A stretch of 64,000 nucleotides of DNA from Sialis fuliginosa. Its lineage: Eukaryota; Arthropoda; Insecta; Megaloptera; Sialidae. Below the pieces are notes generated by a model. It made no database searches. It had not been told where the DNA came from and saw only the letters and a list, made by a program, of their open reading frames with translations. This document shows positions 12,301 to 27,300 of the stretch, piece by piece. The translations under genes were made by a program, and so were the position numbers. Position 1 is the first letter of the stretch. Every line of letters starts with the position of its first letter. Location: contig OY540812.1 of NCBI GenBank assembly GCA_961205875.1, positions 14,136,001 through 14,200,000 of the forward strand. The letters run 5' to 3'.

Positions 12301-15300
12301 TTCACATTTAATATTTAAGTCATTTATGGTTTGATTAAATCATATCATTTATAAACGGATACGCTATACATAAAGAAAAAACCCGTTCGTTTTTATCTAT
12401 TTTCTATTCAAAGTTTACTTTTAAAATTATTCAAATGAATGAACGATAGCAGTGAGTTTACATTTTTTCTAAAGATAAATTGAAGTTTTATCATTTTTAA
12501 GTAACTCATTATGTTAAATATATATATACTTTGTATAATTTTATTATTGAAATTTGTTTACGTGCATTAAGTATGTATCTTTAACACTAATAACCAACGA
12601 TTTTATTATTTAAATAGTAATTTAAAATCACATTTAATCGAAAATTGATTTTATTAAAACACATTTATGTTATCGATAACATTTAACAAATAAATAAAGA
12701 TTACGGTTTTTAAATTTAAATCTGAATATTTAAAATATCCATGGTCAAACTATATTAATACCAGTGTATAACTTCGTAATACACCCTTATCCACTTTCTT
12801 ATATAAAATATATCTCTATTCATTTTGTTTCTATTCTAGAAAAAATTTGTTAAAAAAAAACTATTCAAAAAAAGAGCAGATAAAGTTTGACGATTTAATT
12901 TTCCACAGATTTTTCAGAAATATTAATTATTTTGGATATTTTCAATAACTCAAAATATATATATTTATATTGTCAATCCAATTAATATTACCAAATTTTA
13001 TCAACAAACGTTCAATATATTTACGTATTAACAAAAAATAGTAAGGCCTTAAAAACTTTACAATTATAAATTGTTTACAGTTGCATATAAAATTGTATAA
13101 AAGGATTTCACTACATTAATTTAAAATTAAATGAATATTTAAATAAAAACGCAATCTTCTGTTGACATCATCAATGACAAAAATAACATAAATTATTATT
13201 ATTATTTTAATTTTTGGTATTAAATAAATACATACCCTAATTTAAACATTGTCCAAATATTAAATTCTATTAAATATGTAGTCAATAAACAATATATACA
13301 TCATTCATTACAAAACAAAATATTAAAAATAACTAATTAAAAACTTCTCGCTTAAGGTAATAATAATCATCAGCCATATGTACTCACAATCAAAACACCC
13401 AATTATAAATGTCTGTAAAATATGACGTATCCAATAATGGTCATTATAACTTACCACACGGCAATTATTAATGCAATAACACACACGAAGAATCATCTTG
13501 TTAAATCGTAAAATTCATTAATTTATTGATTCTTAAAAAGTCTGCTAAATCACTGAACATCTGTTTTACACTCTAAAATAAATATTATAACGGTTTTAAT
13601 GTATGGATTTTTATTTCAAGTATTATTATGCTATTTTAAGTAATATATATAAAATATTATTATCCACAATTCTTAAATTTGTATTGTCGTTCAAAAATCA
13701 AGTCAACTAACCCTTTTTCTAAATACCTTAACCTAAATGGATAGTCCAGAAGTTCAAATATACTTTTAATTAATGTACCTTTGAAATAATTAATTAGCTT
13801 TCACGAATATTTGAAGTTTAATCTATTTTTTTTTCAACGTATTTCATAAACTTGATGTTACATTTTCAGAATGATCTAATACCATTGAATAACTCAGAAA
13901 CTAAAAATCCGACAGGGATGATTTTGGTATCATTATTACCGACGTATTTGACAAGCGCGGTTGATTTTAGTACCATTTCGCCAATTTTCATTCGATTACG
14001 TTTAAATTTTAAAACAATATAAAAGACAGATAAAGCTAGAAATTTAATAAATTGCATTAAAATTGAATAAAAATTGTTTGTGTAACAGCACTTTGAATTT
14101 TGGAAATTGCTGAATTTTGGCCAAAAAATCATTTAAAATATGATTTTCGAACGATATAACTATATGAATGTGTATAATTTAAGGTTTTTTAATTCAATTA
14201 GGACCCATAACTACATTACGAATGATATTTGGTTGAAGTATTTGATTTAAATTATGTATATACGATTTTGAATGTTTGCATATTAGAAAAAACTGTTTTT
14301 TTACAATATCGCAAAAACAAGAGCTGGTTGAGCAAAATGATGGTCATTTTTGGAATCAGCGTGTCTAAATTATCCTTAAAAGTTGTTGTATACCCTGCAG
14401 CAAAAAGAAAAAAAAATTGTTGACCAGTGTAATTTTAGCGGAAATATTGGTCAGTGTAGACAACTGGCAAATAAATATTTAGTTAAATATGTCCTCATAC
14501 GTGGACTTTATGTCAAAAAAAATTATATTAATAATTTGGGGACACCATGCATAAGAGGATTAAATTCAAGAATACATTTTACATATGGGCCATTTAGATA
14601 TCATTAATTTTTATTTTGTTAATTGATTATGAGTATATTAAGTAAATATACTAGATGCCCACATTTCATGAAAAAATACTTTTTCTATGTATATCCCACT
14701 TAATTAAATATCGTAGTATGTATATTAAAATTAAAATATCTAATGCTTATGTTTTTGGCTTAGTAATGGATTAGTAGTAATTAATTAACTTTTATAATAT
14801 ATTCAACACCGATTAGGCAAAAAATTAATAAAAAAAATAATTCTAGCTTTCAGTAAATAAAACTAAATATGGTACCACTTTCAAATCACCTCCCTTCCAT
14901 ATAACCCATTACTATTAAATTATATAATTAAATTAAAAGGTCAATATCAATTTTTCTATTGATGTTTAAATGTCCTTATAGTGAGATAGATATTTAAGAT
15001 GAAATTCAAATTACTTTCGAGAACAAAGTAGTTGTTATTAACACTTTCAGATGATACTTTATTGACGATATTTGACACGCCTATATTTCGTTACGCAAGT
15101 ATGACTGTATTTTGAAGGTTTATCTTGATTTATTTAATAGTTTATTCTGTTAATCATTATTTTCCTCAAGTCATCAGTGCCTTTTTAAATAGAAAACATT
15201 TAGAAGGCTAATACAAATATTAAAATATTTTTACTTTAATTAACATCTATAAAAAGAAACCAATTTTGCATACATAACACGTTACGATGTTTATTTCAAA

Positions 15301-18300
15301 AATTAAACTGCTTATAGAAAAAAGGTATTCAATTTAAAAGATGCATTTGTTAGTATTTATTATTAGTCGATAGACATTTCGATGGTAAATAGAATTGCTG
15401 TACATATTGAAACATAAAACTTTAAATAACAATTTAAATAATATGTATGGTCAAAAGAGTTCCACTTTGCAATTAGAATAGGCAGCCTAGGCAATTTCCT
15501 AATGTATGACTCTTCACAAAAGAACCCATGTTCCATGGTCGTCATGTTTGTCTCAACCTAAAATGCTTTGATTGGCCCGAAGCGATTCCTCATCCTTCTT
15601 AGTATCCACGTTCTATATATATAAAGTAGGTTTAGCATACAGGGTCGTTAACCACTCAATCAAATAAAATAATTAAAATAATAATAACAAAAAAAAAATT
15701 TTTTAAATAAAGAAAAAAAAAACAAACATAAAAACGGAGAAAACAACGTTAAAAATAAAAACAAATAAAAAATTAATAATAAAAATAACACTAAAGTATA
15801 AAAGCTGTCTGAAAAGTTCAAGAGGAGCTAGAAGACAAAAATAAATTAATTAAAAAAAAGCTTTAAATATTTCGAAATTCATTCTTTTGGACTTAATCAA
15901 TCATAAAAATAATAAAATATACTACTTTAAAAATAAAATAAAACTTGTATAAACATGGATAATTGGATATATTACTAGTATAATTTAGCTTATATATGTA
16001 ATCATATCTGAAAGCAGAACAAATTTTGATATCCGATTTCAAAATTTCAACTAAATCATTCGTTCGATGTTGGTATGTCTGTATGTCTGTCTCCTAAATC
16101 CTTGTTACACGCATGAATCATAAACCACTGAACGGATTTTAATAATACGAGTTTTGTTAGTTGGGTTTACCTAGTAGATGATCCTATTAAAAAAAAAGAA
16201 CATCGAAATCGAGTAAAGGTGAAAGTGGTATCCAAAAATTGTTATTTTGCTTTTTTTTAAATATCTCAAGAACAATGTATGTAACTTGAAAATTGTATAC
16301 CTATAATAACATAGCTACACACAAAAAATGCGGAGCTAAAAAAGCAACCTATATAGTAGCATTATAGTATTGTTCAAGCATAGTCGAAATCTAAATTTTT
16401 GGAATTTTCTGCTTAGCAGTGTTTTTTTTTTATTTGAGCTTGAATTTTGAGTTTAGGTTGAATTATTCCAAGCTGGCTAAACCCTAAATTCAAGCTCAAA
16501 TAAAAAAAAATAGTGGTAAGTAGAAAATTCCAAAAATTTGGATTTCGACTATACTTGATCAATACTACAATGCTATATAGGTAACTTTTTTAGTATCGTA
16601 TTTCTTTTTGTGTTGCTATATAATTTTCTATAAAAAAGAAGTGATTATAATTTTTGTACTTAAAGATTCTCATATATGTACAACTTCATTTGGCAAACGT
16701 TTTTTCATAATTTCATAATAAAAATTTGTATTGGAAATATAAAAAAATCTTTAACATTTTTCCGAGCCCTTGAATAAGAATGTAATATAGAGTCAATTTC
16801 ATATTTTATGTTAAAATATGTATGTACATACATTTATCTACCTACTACTGAAAAACTACGTTATCAGTGGAATCTATTCTACCGAAATTTATTGGATCTG
16901 GTTAGAAAAAAAATGTGTATCAATAAATATCGCTGTCGGTTCTCATTAATAAATCTGTAATTAATTCAAATTATTTATCAATGTTTTTTGTTCACAATTT
17001 ATTATATATATGTTTACATCATCCAAAAAACATAAAAAGGAGTAGTTTTTACTTTACTGGATATAATATATTACTTATATAAGTAAAATAAACTTATTTT
17101 TTTCAGTTTTTATGAAAATTTAGAAAGAAAATTTTTCTCTTATAAACACACTTTACAAGTATAAGTAAATGACATTCTTTAGTTTTACGGGAAATAACTA
17201 ATTCACATAGCAAATAATCTGGTAGGAATTATTATAATAGTCACATTGGCAACTGAATGATGATCAATTTCCTAAAGAATAACATTTTTAAATATTAATT
17301 AGATTCTGCAAAATAAATTAATTGTTAAAAGTTTGTTGTTATACGCTTCTTCATTTTTTTAAAATAAAAATGTTCTTTGTTTTTAATCTAATCAGATATG
17401 AATGATAAACATTTGCTGTATTAAATATTGGTAGGTATTTAACTTAAATATGTTTATTAAATAGTTATAGATGCGATTACTATTGATAGAATGTATCTAT
17501 GGTATAATACCTAATCTATACTATATCTAATTTTAAAAAAAATGTTAATCATCCTATAAATACATATAAATTGATATATTAAAATTTCAGTTAGAATCAT
17601 TTATCTAAAAAAATATCTTATACATTTTAAACATAAATATAAATTGAAAACAAAAAACAAACATGTTAATAAATCTTCGATGTATTTTTTACCAAAGATA
17701 CAAATAAATATAAAACTTACAATAACAAAAAAACATATCATCTAAAACCGCAATCGACCTTATAAAACAGTAGATTCCTTTTACATATTCATTATTTAAT
17801 CAATAGTTTTTCCGCGTTTTATCTTTATAACTGTTAGACAGTAAATGTCTGAAACATATAAAAAAGAACGTGGTTTATAAAGAATACATGTAGCTGAAAC
17901 ATCAATTTATGAAAATAGACATAAAACTATAATAATAGCCTTTTTTCATCATGAATCCTTGTTTGTTTCTTTCTATTTTTTGCAAGCAATTAATAAGTTT
18001 CAATACATTAGTGACTTACGGAATTATACATTATCAATTTTTTGCACTACCTGTAAGTACCTACTGTACAGTTTTAAACGGTTCAAAAATAGGGAATAGT
18101 TCAATTTTAAATAATATAACTTTAATGTAAATATAATTAAACACTAAACTAAATTTGACACATATGTACGTAATGTAATGTACGGTATTATAAAATAGGT
18201 AACAAGCACTTTCAACGGGGTATTAGTTCTGTGATTTTATCTATGAATTTATTTTGAAATTTTGATCAGTGATACTTCAACTAACTGAACTGATAGCAAG

Positions 18301-21300
18301 ATATTTTTCATACATATACATATATTACTACTGTTTTAATACGATTGGTGTTTATTTACCGCGCGTGCGAGAAACTTGTCAAATACTTAATGAAACTTCA
18401 AAAGAACTAATATATAGGCTGGATATCCCCATTAAAGTGCTTGTTAGCTATCAAATTTAGTTTTTACGTTTATAATACCGGATATATTAATAACTTTAAT
18501 TATCTCATTTTATTTTATGTTGTTATATCTGTCAATATTTGTTATTATCAATTTAATTAGTAGGAATTACACTTCAAGTGTTATAATTTCTAATTAATTT
18601 TTATTATCTTATTCAATTAGTGAATAGTAGCATATACGAGTACCTATACAATATACATATCTTATTTAAATATAGCCTTCAAAAAAATTTTAAATTCTAT
18701 TTTTAAATAGAACTTAAATATGATTTTTATTCAAAAAAAGATTTGTCGACGACAAAGTATAATGACTCAGGTAAATAAGTTTTATGATCAAATATTTAAA
18801 TAGTAGATCCGTATTAGTTGTAGGTTCAAGGGCGTCGTTAGAACAAAATAAGGAGGTCAACTAAAATAGTATATTTAATATATATAATTAATAATAATAA
18901 TTAATTGTAGCTAAAAATATACACCTTAACCACAATAAAACACGTGTCGAGTGACATTGTTTTATTGTGGTTAAGGTGTACATTTTTAGTTTAAGTAACT
19001 AAGAAACCACAGTTTCTCCGTTTTTCCAGTTGTAGCCAAGAAGAAAAATACCTATTTTATACATATATATTATTATGTACTTATGTTATCGTTGTATATT
19101 GGTGTTTTGTTCTAGCTTTATAATTTGTAATACCGTGTTTACATCAAAAAGACAAAACAGCAACACGGGACGAAACATTCGGGAAACGTTATTTTTACTA
19201 TTTTTAAGTTGGCAAAACATAAACAAGAGGCTGTCGTATTCGGACAAAATTTTATAATTTTGCAATGTTGAGTTTGTATTTCTGTAATAAGAATAAATAA
19301 AATTCTTTTGCAATTAATATTCTATTAAACATTTATAACATTTCGTGGTGACGTCAATCCCCGCGCCAACGCTGATTGGTCAAGGAGCTGATGAGCGTAC
19401 CTTGTATCTCTACATACCTTGGTATAATGGTACCTACATATATGTTTTTAATGATATCTCTAAACATATTTGTCAAGATACGCCATTGAAATGTTATATT
19501 ATTTATGAAACAATCGAAATGTCCTTTTTTATATCCGCAACATTTCTTGATATAAAAACAAGTTTACTATTCAAATTATGGCCAATTTCTGTCACATAAT
19601 TTAGTTCATTTATAGAAAAATTATTTCGCATCTAAAATGGTTAACCGGATCTCAGTTCACTAAAATAGCATGAAATTTAGATAAATTTAGATTTAAATAT
19701 TTTAATTGATATCGTTAAATACTATAGATATTTATAAATAACTTGATATTTTATTTTTATGTAGATTCTTTAAATATATAGGCTATAAATTAAATTCATA
19801 GATTGCATTTTTTGTAAGAAAGATAATAAAAACCTGCTGCGATCTACGGGAACATCCATAAACCACGTAACGCTTTTTTCATGAATTGTTGGACTCCCTT
19901 CCTCCATATAGACAATTTATATTACAATAATATGTTGGTATAGAATAATAAAATGCAAGCACATCAGGATTCAGGAATTAAATAATTTTATCAAATAAAT
20001 AATTTGAATATTTTATTTATATTTTTTTTAAACTATTTCAGACTAAAGTAAACATTATAATAAATGTGGGTTAATCGTCCAACAATGTACTGTTTTTATT
20101 TATATGAAATAATGTTACGTAACTTTTGAATATAACTGTGCTCTCCACACTCCTAAAAGAGTTACATGGTTTATGGACTTTCCCTACAATGTTCATCAAT
20201 TACTATTACGCAATCTAGGCATTTGCAATTTCAGGGCCTTGCGAGCAGTTCTAATCAAAATCCACTGTCTCCCCCAAGAAATAATAAATACAGGATTATT
20301 AATTAATTATTTCATAAATTAATTTATCTTAAAAAATCTCCCAACAAAAAGATCTGAAAATTTCAATATTGTACATAAATAAAAAATCAGGGCCTTGCAT
20401 TTTCAAACATGTCTAGCTACTGTATATGTTTATATAATAACGTATAAACAGTGCCTTTTTATAAAGATTATATATGTGTATGTAGTATTGTTTTTAAATC
20501 ATATTTCATTCGTATACAAACCATTCTTATAATTAATATTTAAATTAAGCTTTTAACATATGTAGATGTATAGGTATATAAAAATAAAATATGTATGTAT
20601 AAATGTATATTAAAAGTACATTTTCTAAGAATTTCTTACATAGAGTTCATTCAGAAATATAAATTTAATTCCATGTCACTTTAACTAACAACTTATATAG
20701 TATACGAGCGTTTAATTTGCACAAATATTTATGTACACACTTGCACAGAAATACTAGTTTTAAGTGTGAGTCTGCAAACAATGTCAGCTGCAGATGGTGT
20801 AAACAACTACTTACTATATAACTTGTATAGAGTTAATCTCATTAGTACCCAATAATGCAATTAGCCTCGGTCATTGTTCGGAGGTTTTAAAAATGTTACG
20901 CAAAATGTATTTTGTTACTATCTCAAAATATTTACTTATTGTTAGATAAACTGGGTATCTCATTTAATATTTGCAGCATCGTTCGAATTTAAACCAATCA
21001 TGTATCACTCTCGATTTCATTTTCATATCGAGATCGAGAAAACTCTCATTTTAGTTTGAATGAAGTCCATAGATGTCAATAACTGTAAAGATACGGAGAC
21101 TTACTTTAATGAATGGTTATTTATGAATTTGTATATCACTTTAGTATTTCATTTGGGACAAAGTTGACTACGGCAAAATTAAACGAAACATTATTTTCTA
21201 TTTTCCAATAAAAACCCTTGAATTGCCAAGGAACAACAAAAAATATATTATAACAAAAGTTAAAAATAATAGAAAGAACAACTTTATTTTTTACTTACAT

Positions 21301-24300
21301 TCTGAAAATCAAACCAATAAAATATGTAATTAATCCAATAAAAAAAAGTTTATAGATATGATAACTTGAAACTTAAATATATTACATTTTAGATTTATGT
21401 ATTAAACATGTTGTTAGTTCATTTCAATCAATTTATTACTACTGCTTTAATAGTCTCTACCACCTGTGTTTATTTACAAACATGGTAATTGTAATAATCA
21501 TTTCGGTTAATAAGAATATTTCATAATGTGAAGTAAAATTAATCAAATGACAAACATAATTAAATGCGAAAGTACGTAGGTATATATAATGTTATTTGTG
21601 TTACATAAATATGTAAGGTATATAATCTGAAATATTTAAATGTTTACTAATGTAAATAGATTTACGTTAATCATGTCCCATCGGTCTACCAGAAATTGTA
21701 TCTTCTTTATCTATAAAGTCTTAAATAACCGCCAGTTTCACCAACCAATCTCAAATTGGTTGTCGCAGAATGGCCGAATAAGACAAGAACACCATATATT
21801 TAAACAAGTCTGTTACTTAAAATAGGTAGATATTGATTTAATATGTATTCAATCAAAATAACCCTACAGTGTAGTGGTGACATTTATCTCAAGACATTAA
21901 AGGTCGATCCAGACTATCGAGCCAGTCTCGGTCCGGTCTCGTTCCAATCAAATATTCAGTATAGTAATACTGTATCGAAGCGTGATTGGACCGAAACCTG
22001 AGCGATACCTACCTATAATGAGAATGATTTCATTGTTTATTGTTTATTTATATTTGTTTGGAGCGAGACCGGGTCGATAGTCTGAATCGACTTTAATGAT
22101 GGCACCAAGTTGTAGTTAGAAAATTTGAAATAGTAGGTACTGGTAAAAATTGTTTTATCATATTAGCTAATAAAAGTACACAGCGACTAATGTTTCATTT
22201 TATTATTATAAAATTCAACGAAAATGTACAAAAACAAAAAAATATCTTTAATGCAACAGTATTTCCAATAATGGTAAAATACAAAGATAAGATAAAACCA
22301 TATATTAATCTAATTAATATATGATAAAACATATAAAAATATTGTCTGACTATGATTGCATAAAATAGGTATTATTATTACATATAATTAAATATTTTTT
22401 ATCAGTTTCTGATAAATTTTTGAAAAAAATGAGTATATGTTAAAATGCCATATTATTATACTAATATATATTATTATAATTATTATAAAAATATACAGCA
22501 GTAACATCAAGTCTGGCAGACTTTTTCACAAATGACTTAATAATACTGAAATTAACACAAACCTACTTCATTCATATCACCATGAAAGTAAACAACTACT
22601 GAAAAGACCAAGTATCTAGCACCCATTACCACTATTTATTTTTTAATCCGTTCAGTCTGTGTGACACCGTGTGCAAGAGCTATAGGGTTAAGACGAATTT
22701 ATGAAGTAACGTTTTAATTAACTACATAAATATCGCACGTAGCAATTATAAAAATATTTCATTAAAATTGACTCATTGATCATAAATCAACGTTACAGTT
22801 TATAAATATACATATGTATATTACCTACATATTTCCAGTCACCTACTAATCAAAAATAACTTATAAAAACATGTTTGAAAACGACTAAAAAAGCAAAAGA
22901 AATCTATTTAAAAAATCAATGCAATAAATTAATAAATAATCTGACAAATTTAATTAATTTATTACGATTCCAACTAGATGTCTACAAATTTATCTTAAGC
23001 TTTAATTATTCGGTTTATTGAAAACATTATGCAAATTAATGCAACCTTCAAAAAACATAATCACGGCACCGTCGTTCGGTTTTACAATCACTTAAACAAA
23101 AATATGATACGTACGTTACAACCTGATGAACAAAAAAGCAAGAAGTGAATGTTTGTGTTTATTTTATTCGCCAAACTCTTTGTTGACCTTTGCGACAAAC
23201 TGCAGTATTGAATAAAAACTTATTATTTAATATTTATCTTTTAATAAAATTTAATTACTCAGGTACGGATTTATGCATCAGATAGAAAGAACATCCATGA
23301 CGATCTCTTGATACCTATATGAATTTTTGCACGTTTTATTTCATTGCTTATTAATATTGATCAAATCAAATCTTACGTTTTTTAATTATTTATGATTGTA
23401 CAATGTACATACCAATGTACAATCGTTCACAATTATCAGTATAGGTGTATTAATTTATGTTCACAGAAATTATTATGAATTAAATTGTTCTTCGCGATCA
23501 ATAAAGTATCTTAATTAATACATATATTTATACATATTATAATAAAATCATTGAGGTAATAACTATAATATTATCAATGGAAATGTTGTGATATAATTTT
23601 CAATCTATATTCTAAAAAGGTCCTTAACATTTTAACAGTAAAAATTCCATCAAAATTGGCTCAGTAGTTTTCGTGTCAAAACTGAACAGACAACGACACA
23701 ATTCACACATTTTTCATAAACTATTTTTGCTACAGTGTTCGTTATAATTTTCAATGATAGTACTAATTAAAGTTACATTCTGAATTTTGTTCAGACTTTT
23801 TTTTATTTATAGTTTAGAAATTAGAGGGAAGGTGGACGCTCTGATACCGATATTTAAACGCAAATATATCGTGACTGAAGGGTTTAAATCAATCCTAAGA
23901 CATTTTTGTTGTATCTCAATGGATTAAGTGAAAAAAAAATTAATATTTTTTCAAAAATCTCATTTCCGTTTTTAGGTTATCAATCTACGTCCGTATACCA
24001 AATTTCATCTTAATCGGTATAAAATTTATATAGATAGACAGACAAACGGACAGAGTAAAACTATAAGGGTTCCTAGTTTTCTACGGAACCCTAATAAAAA
24101 CGACGTAAAAATACTTAATTCATATACCTATTTATAATGTAATGCAATGTATTGATTAATTCATCTCCCAAAATAAATGTATAGGAACCCCACTGAATAT
24201 ATAAAAAGTAGTGTAAATACTTTTATATGAACTACTGTGCATAGGGCTTCTACTAATTTAACTGCCAGTAATTTCTGAAGAAGATAATTTCTATGATATC

Positions 24301-27300
24301 CGTAGTGACACGACTCAGCATGTGGCCTGTCCATTTCTATTTTCTTCATTTAATTTTGATCGTATTTTATCGAAATTATTATTCTTCTTGTAAAATTTTA
24401 TTTATATTTATACTTTGACTTGAAGAAGCATTTTTTCTTTATTAACTTGTTCTAGGCATCCAGGGAGACCTATAAATGACATTTTATTGGACCTTTTTGA
24501 AGAAAAAAATGCTTTTTTACGATTTCTATTGTGTATTTATGTTAATATCTCCGGTTCTATTGGTCGGATTGAAGAAATAAAAAATCCAATTTGTTCATTA
24601 TAAATTCCTTTACAAATTTCAATAGTTAAAAATTCTGTAAATTTATTTCATAACCTATACAAAATATTAATGTTATTTTTAAATGGATTTTAACAAAATT
24701 TTACGAAAAGATAGTCATAAATGTGTACACATACCAGAGGAACTTTTCTTAATTGTTTAATTTTCTAATTGTAAGTACTTTACGATAATACTAAATAAAA
24801 AGTTTTAAAAACCTAACTTTTTATATTTTTATTTTTGAAATTTTTTCCTTTGTTATTTTTTATCAATATTATTGAAATATGACAATTAATTTTTAACAAA
24901 TCCGGTTCTTTAATTCTATTACACTCTTGAATATGTACAAGGTTACATATACGTGCTATTCATTTTTTTTATTTAAAAAAAATCATATGTTACAATACGA
25001 ATGCGGTAACAAAAATGCTTCTTACAGCAGATTTATATCTCATAAACATTTTTTGTACAGGTAGTGTACTTAATTAATGAAAAATCAAACAAATGTAAAT
25101 GCAAACAAGCCTGATGACCTGGTTGTTAATGACCACTCGTTAGGGTCAAAGGTCAAAATCGATTTACGTGTAACGCATCAAGAGACAGTTATTTCATTAA
25201 TAATAGAAATAGCGTGTTCTACAGGTGTAAAAAATACTAGTTTTTGTAATATTTATTTACATACTTCATGAATTATGAATTAATTTGTACAGGTAAAAAA
25301 ATATGATAATTACAATTCTAAATAATTATCTCAATTTTTATATCTAAGCAAGGTATTAGGATTCAGCTATAATAATAATCGTTCTGATATTTTATTGTGG
25401 ATATAGAACGAATGTTTTTCAGTTTCATAGTTTAATTCCAATATTTCGTCACATGATACTGAGAAGAGATTTAATTTTTCGAAAAGTTAATGAGCTTTTT
25501 TAAACAAAAACTAAAAATAATTTACTACCCCTGTAAGTTTTACACGAAAATAATAATAAAAAGGCATATAATATTTTAGATACACACGAATATTCTCTAG
25601 CCTGCCCACCTGTGATTATAAAAATAAACATTCAACAAAAAAGTACAAGCTAATAAAACTTCTAGTTCATATTATGTTATATCTAATAAAGTTTTTATAT
25701 CTCAATAATCAGATATTTAAATTTAGCTAGTAGGTACAAAAACATGGATATAAATTATTAAATGCACTATAAATATATATGTTATTGATTTGAGAAAATT
25801 ATTTTCATATTTCGTTTTTTTATATATAAATTTCTTCTCAGCTGGTTTTCATTATCTTCTGCAGGATATTAAAAACCTTTAGTTGAGATTTTATTAACTT
25901 CCCAACAGTTATAATCGGTCCGAAAATCAAAATCAAAAATTTCAACATATTTTTATGTTTTTTTACACTTACACTATGTGTATCTATGTACGGTACGTGC
26001 GTGTCATTTTTTACGTGCACGAAATCTCGTAAATAAAAAATGCTATTGACTTCGTTAAGGTGCCAATCGAAGCGTCTTGACGTGAATATGATCTGAAAGG
26101 AAGGATTTTTCGAAATTCAACCCCCACGAGGGTAAAAAGGTGTGTAAGAGTTTGTATGAATAAACATATTTGTTTGGTCGGATTTACTCGAAACTTAACA
26201 TGAATAAATATTCTACTATACAAATATTGGAACATGTATTTCAGTATTTTTTATACGTGCCTAAACAGTCATTGAAGGGTTAAAAACTACCCTCAAAATT
26301 TGAATTTACTAATTGACGTTAGGAAAATAAAAACTAATATTCATAATACAAAGGTGAATTTTATTTCTGACAAATACCATTAAAATTGTTTACATACAAA
26401 TTAAAAAAAATTCACATAAACTATATGGAGATAATAAATAATCAGTATATTTATAGTCATGTTGAAAAGTTGGTTGTGAGGACCTCAAGGGTCGAACTCG
26501 CGGCTTTTTTTGTTATAAGGCTTAAATTTGTTGAAAAATGTAAAAAAAACTGTAGTTTCAAACAATATCTTTTGTTAAATCTAATATTAAACTATTTATA
26601 TATACTACTTTTCATCCCTGCAAAATTGAAGTATTCATTAATTTTCACTATCCCATTTCTGGATCAAACAAATTAAACATATTACTACTACTACCATCCT
26701 TGACTGGATTGAAAATAAAACGAAAAGACTAATTTTTATCAAAAGTATTAGTTGTTTACGTTACAAAGTCACGGTTCGTATATACTGTTTAGGTGATAAA
26801 TTTTTATAATTGAATCTGATTTACATAAATTTTAGAGATTCACGGATATATAGGATGTACCAAACACCTGTTCCAGGTTCAAGATCATAAAAGATACGTG
26901 ATCAATGTCATTCGTCGTAAAAGAAAATAAAATGCAGTTTTTTAAAGAAATCAAAGATTTATTATTAATTTTGAGTGCATATTTTAATGTCAAACTATTA
27001 AAATGTGATTTACATATAAAAGTATTAAATTACATCAAAAAGTTTATGTACTCAAAATTTTACAAAATAAATTATTAGCATATAATAAGCTATAAGTATA
27101 TTAAATACTAGAATTTCCTCGCGGCTTCACCCGCGTTTATTTCAAAATCAGCGAATTGTCGCACAACTTGCTCTAATAAAAGTTTAATTACATTAACATC
27201 ACATCTATAATAATAATAATAATGCATACACATGCAAGTAGAAATGCGATTAAAAAGCGGCGGTGACAACTGTACCTCATAAAATGTGTAGCATTTATTA

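Noticed and set aside
21420-21545. Possible third copy of MITE family B
   Set aside because: Only 'ttactactgctttaat' and 'gtgtttatttac' words agree; no ends or inverted arms are seen.
26386-26676. 96-codon plus-strand frame in intron 1
   Set aside because: Composition is Lys/Asn/Ile/Leu-rich from AT bias; nothing recognisable.
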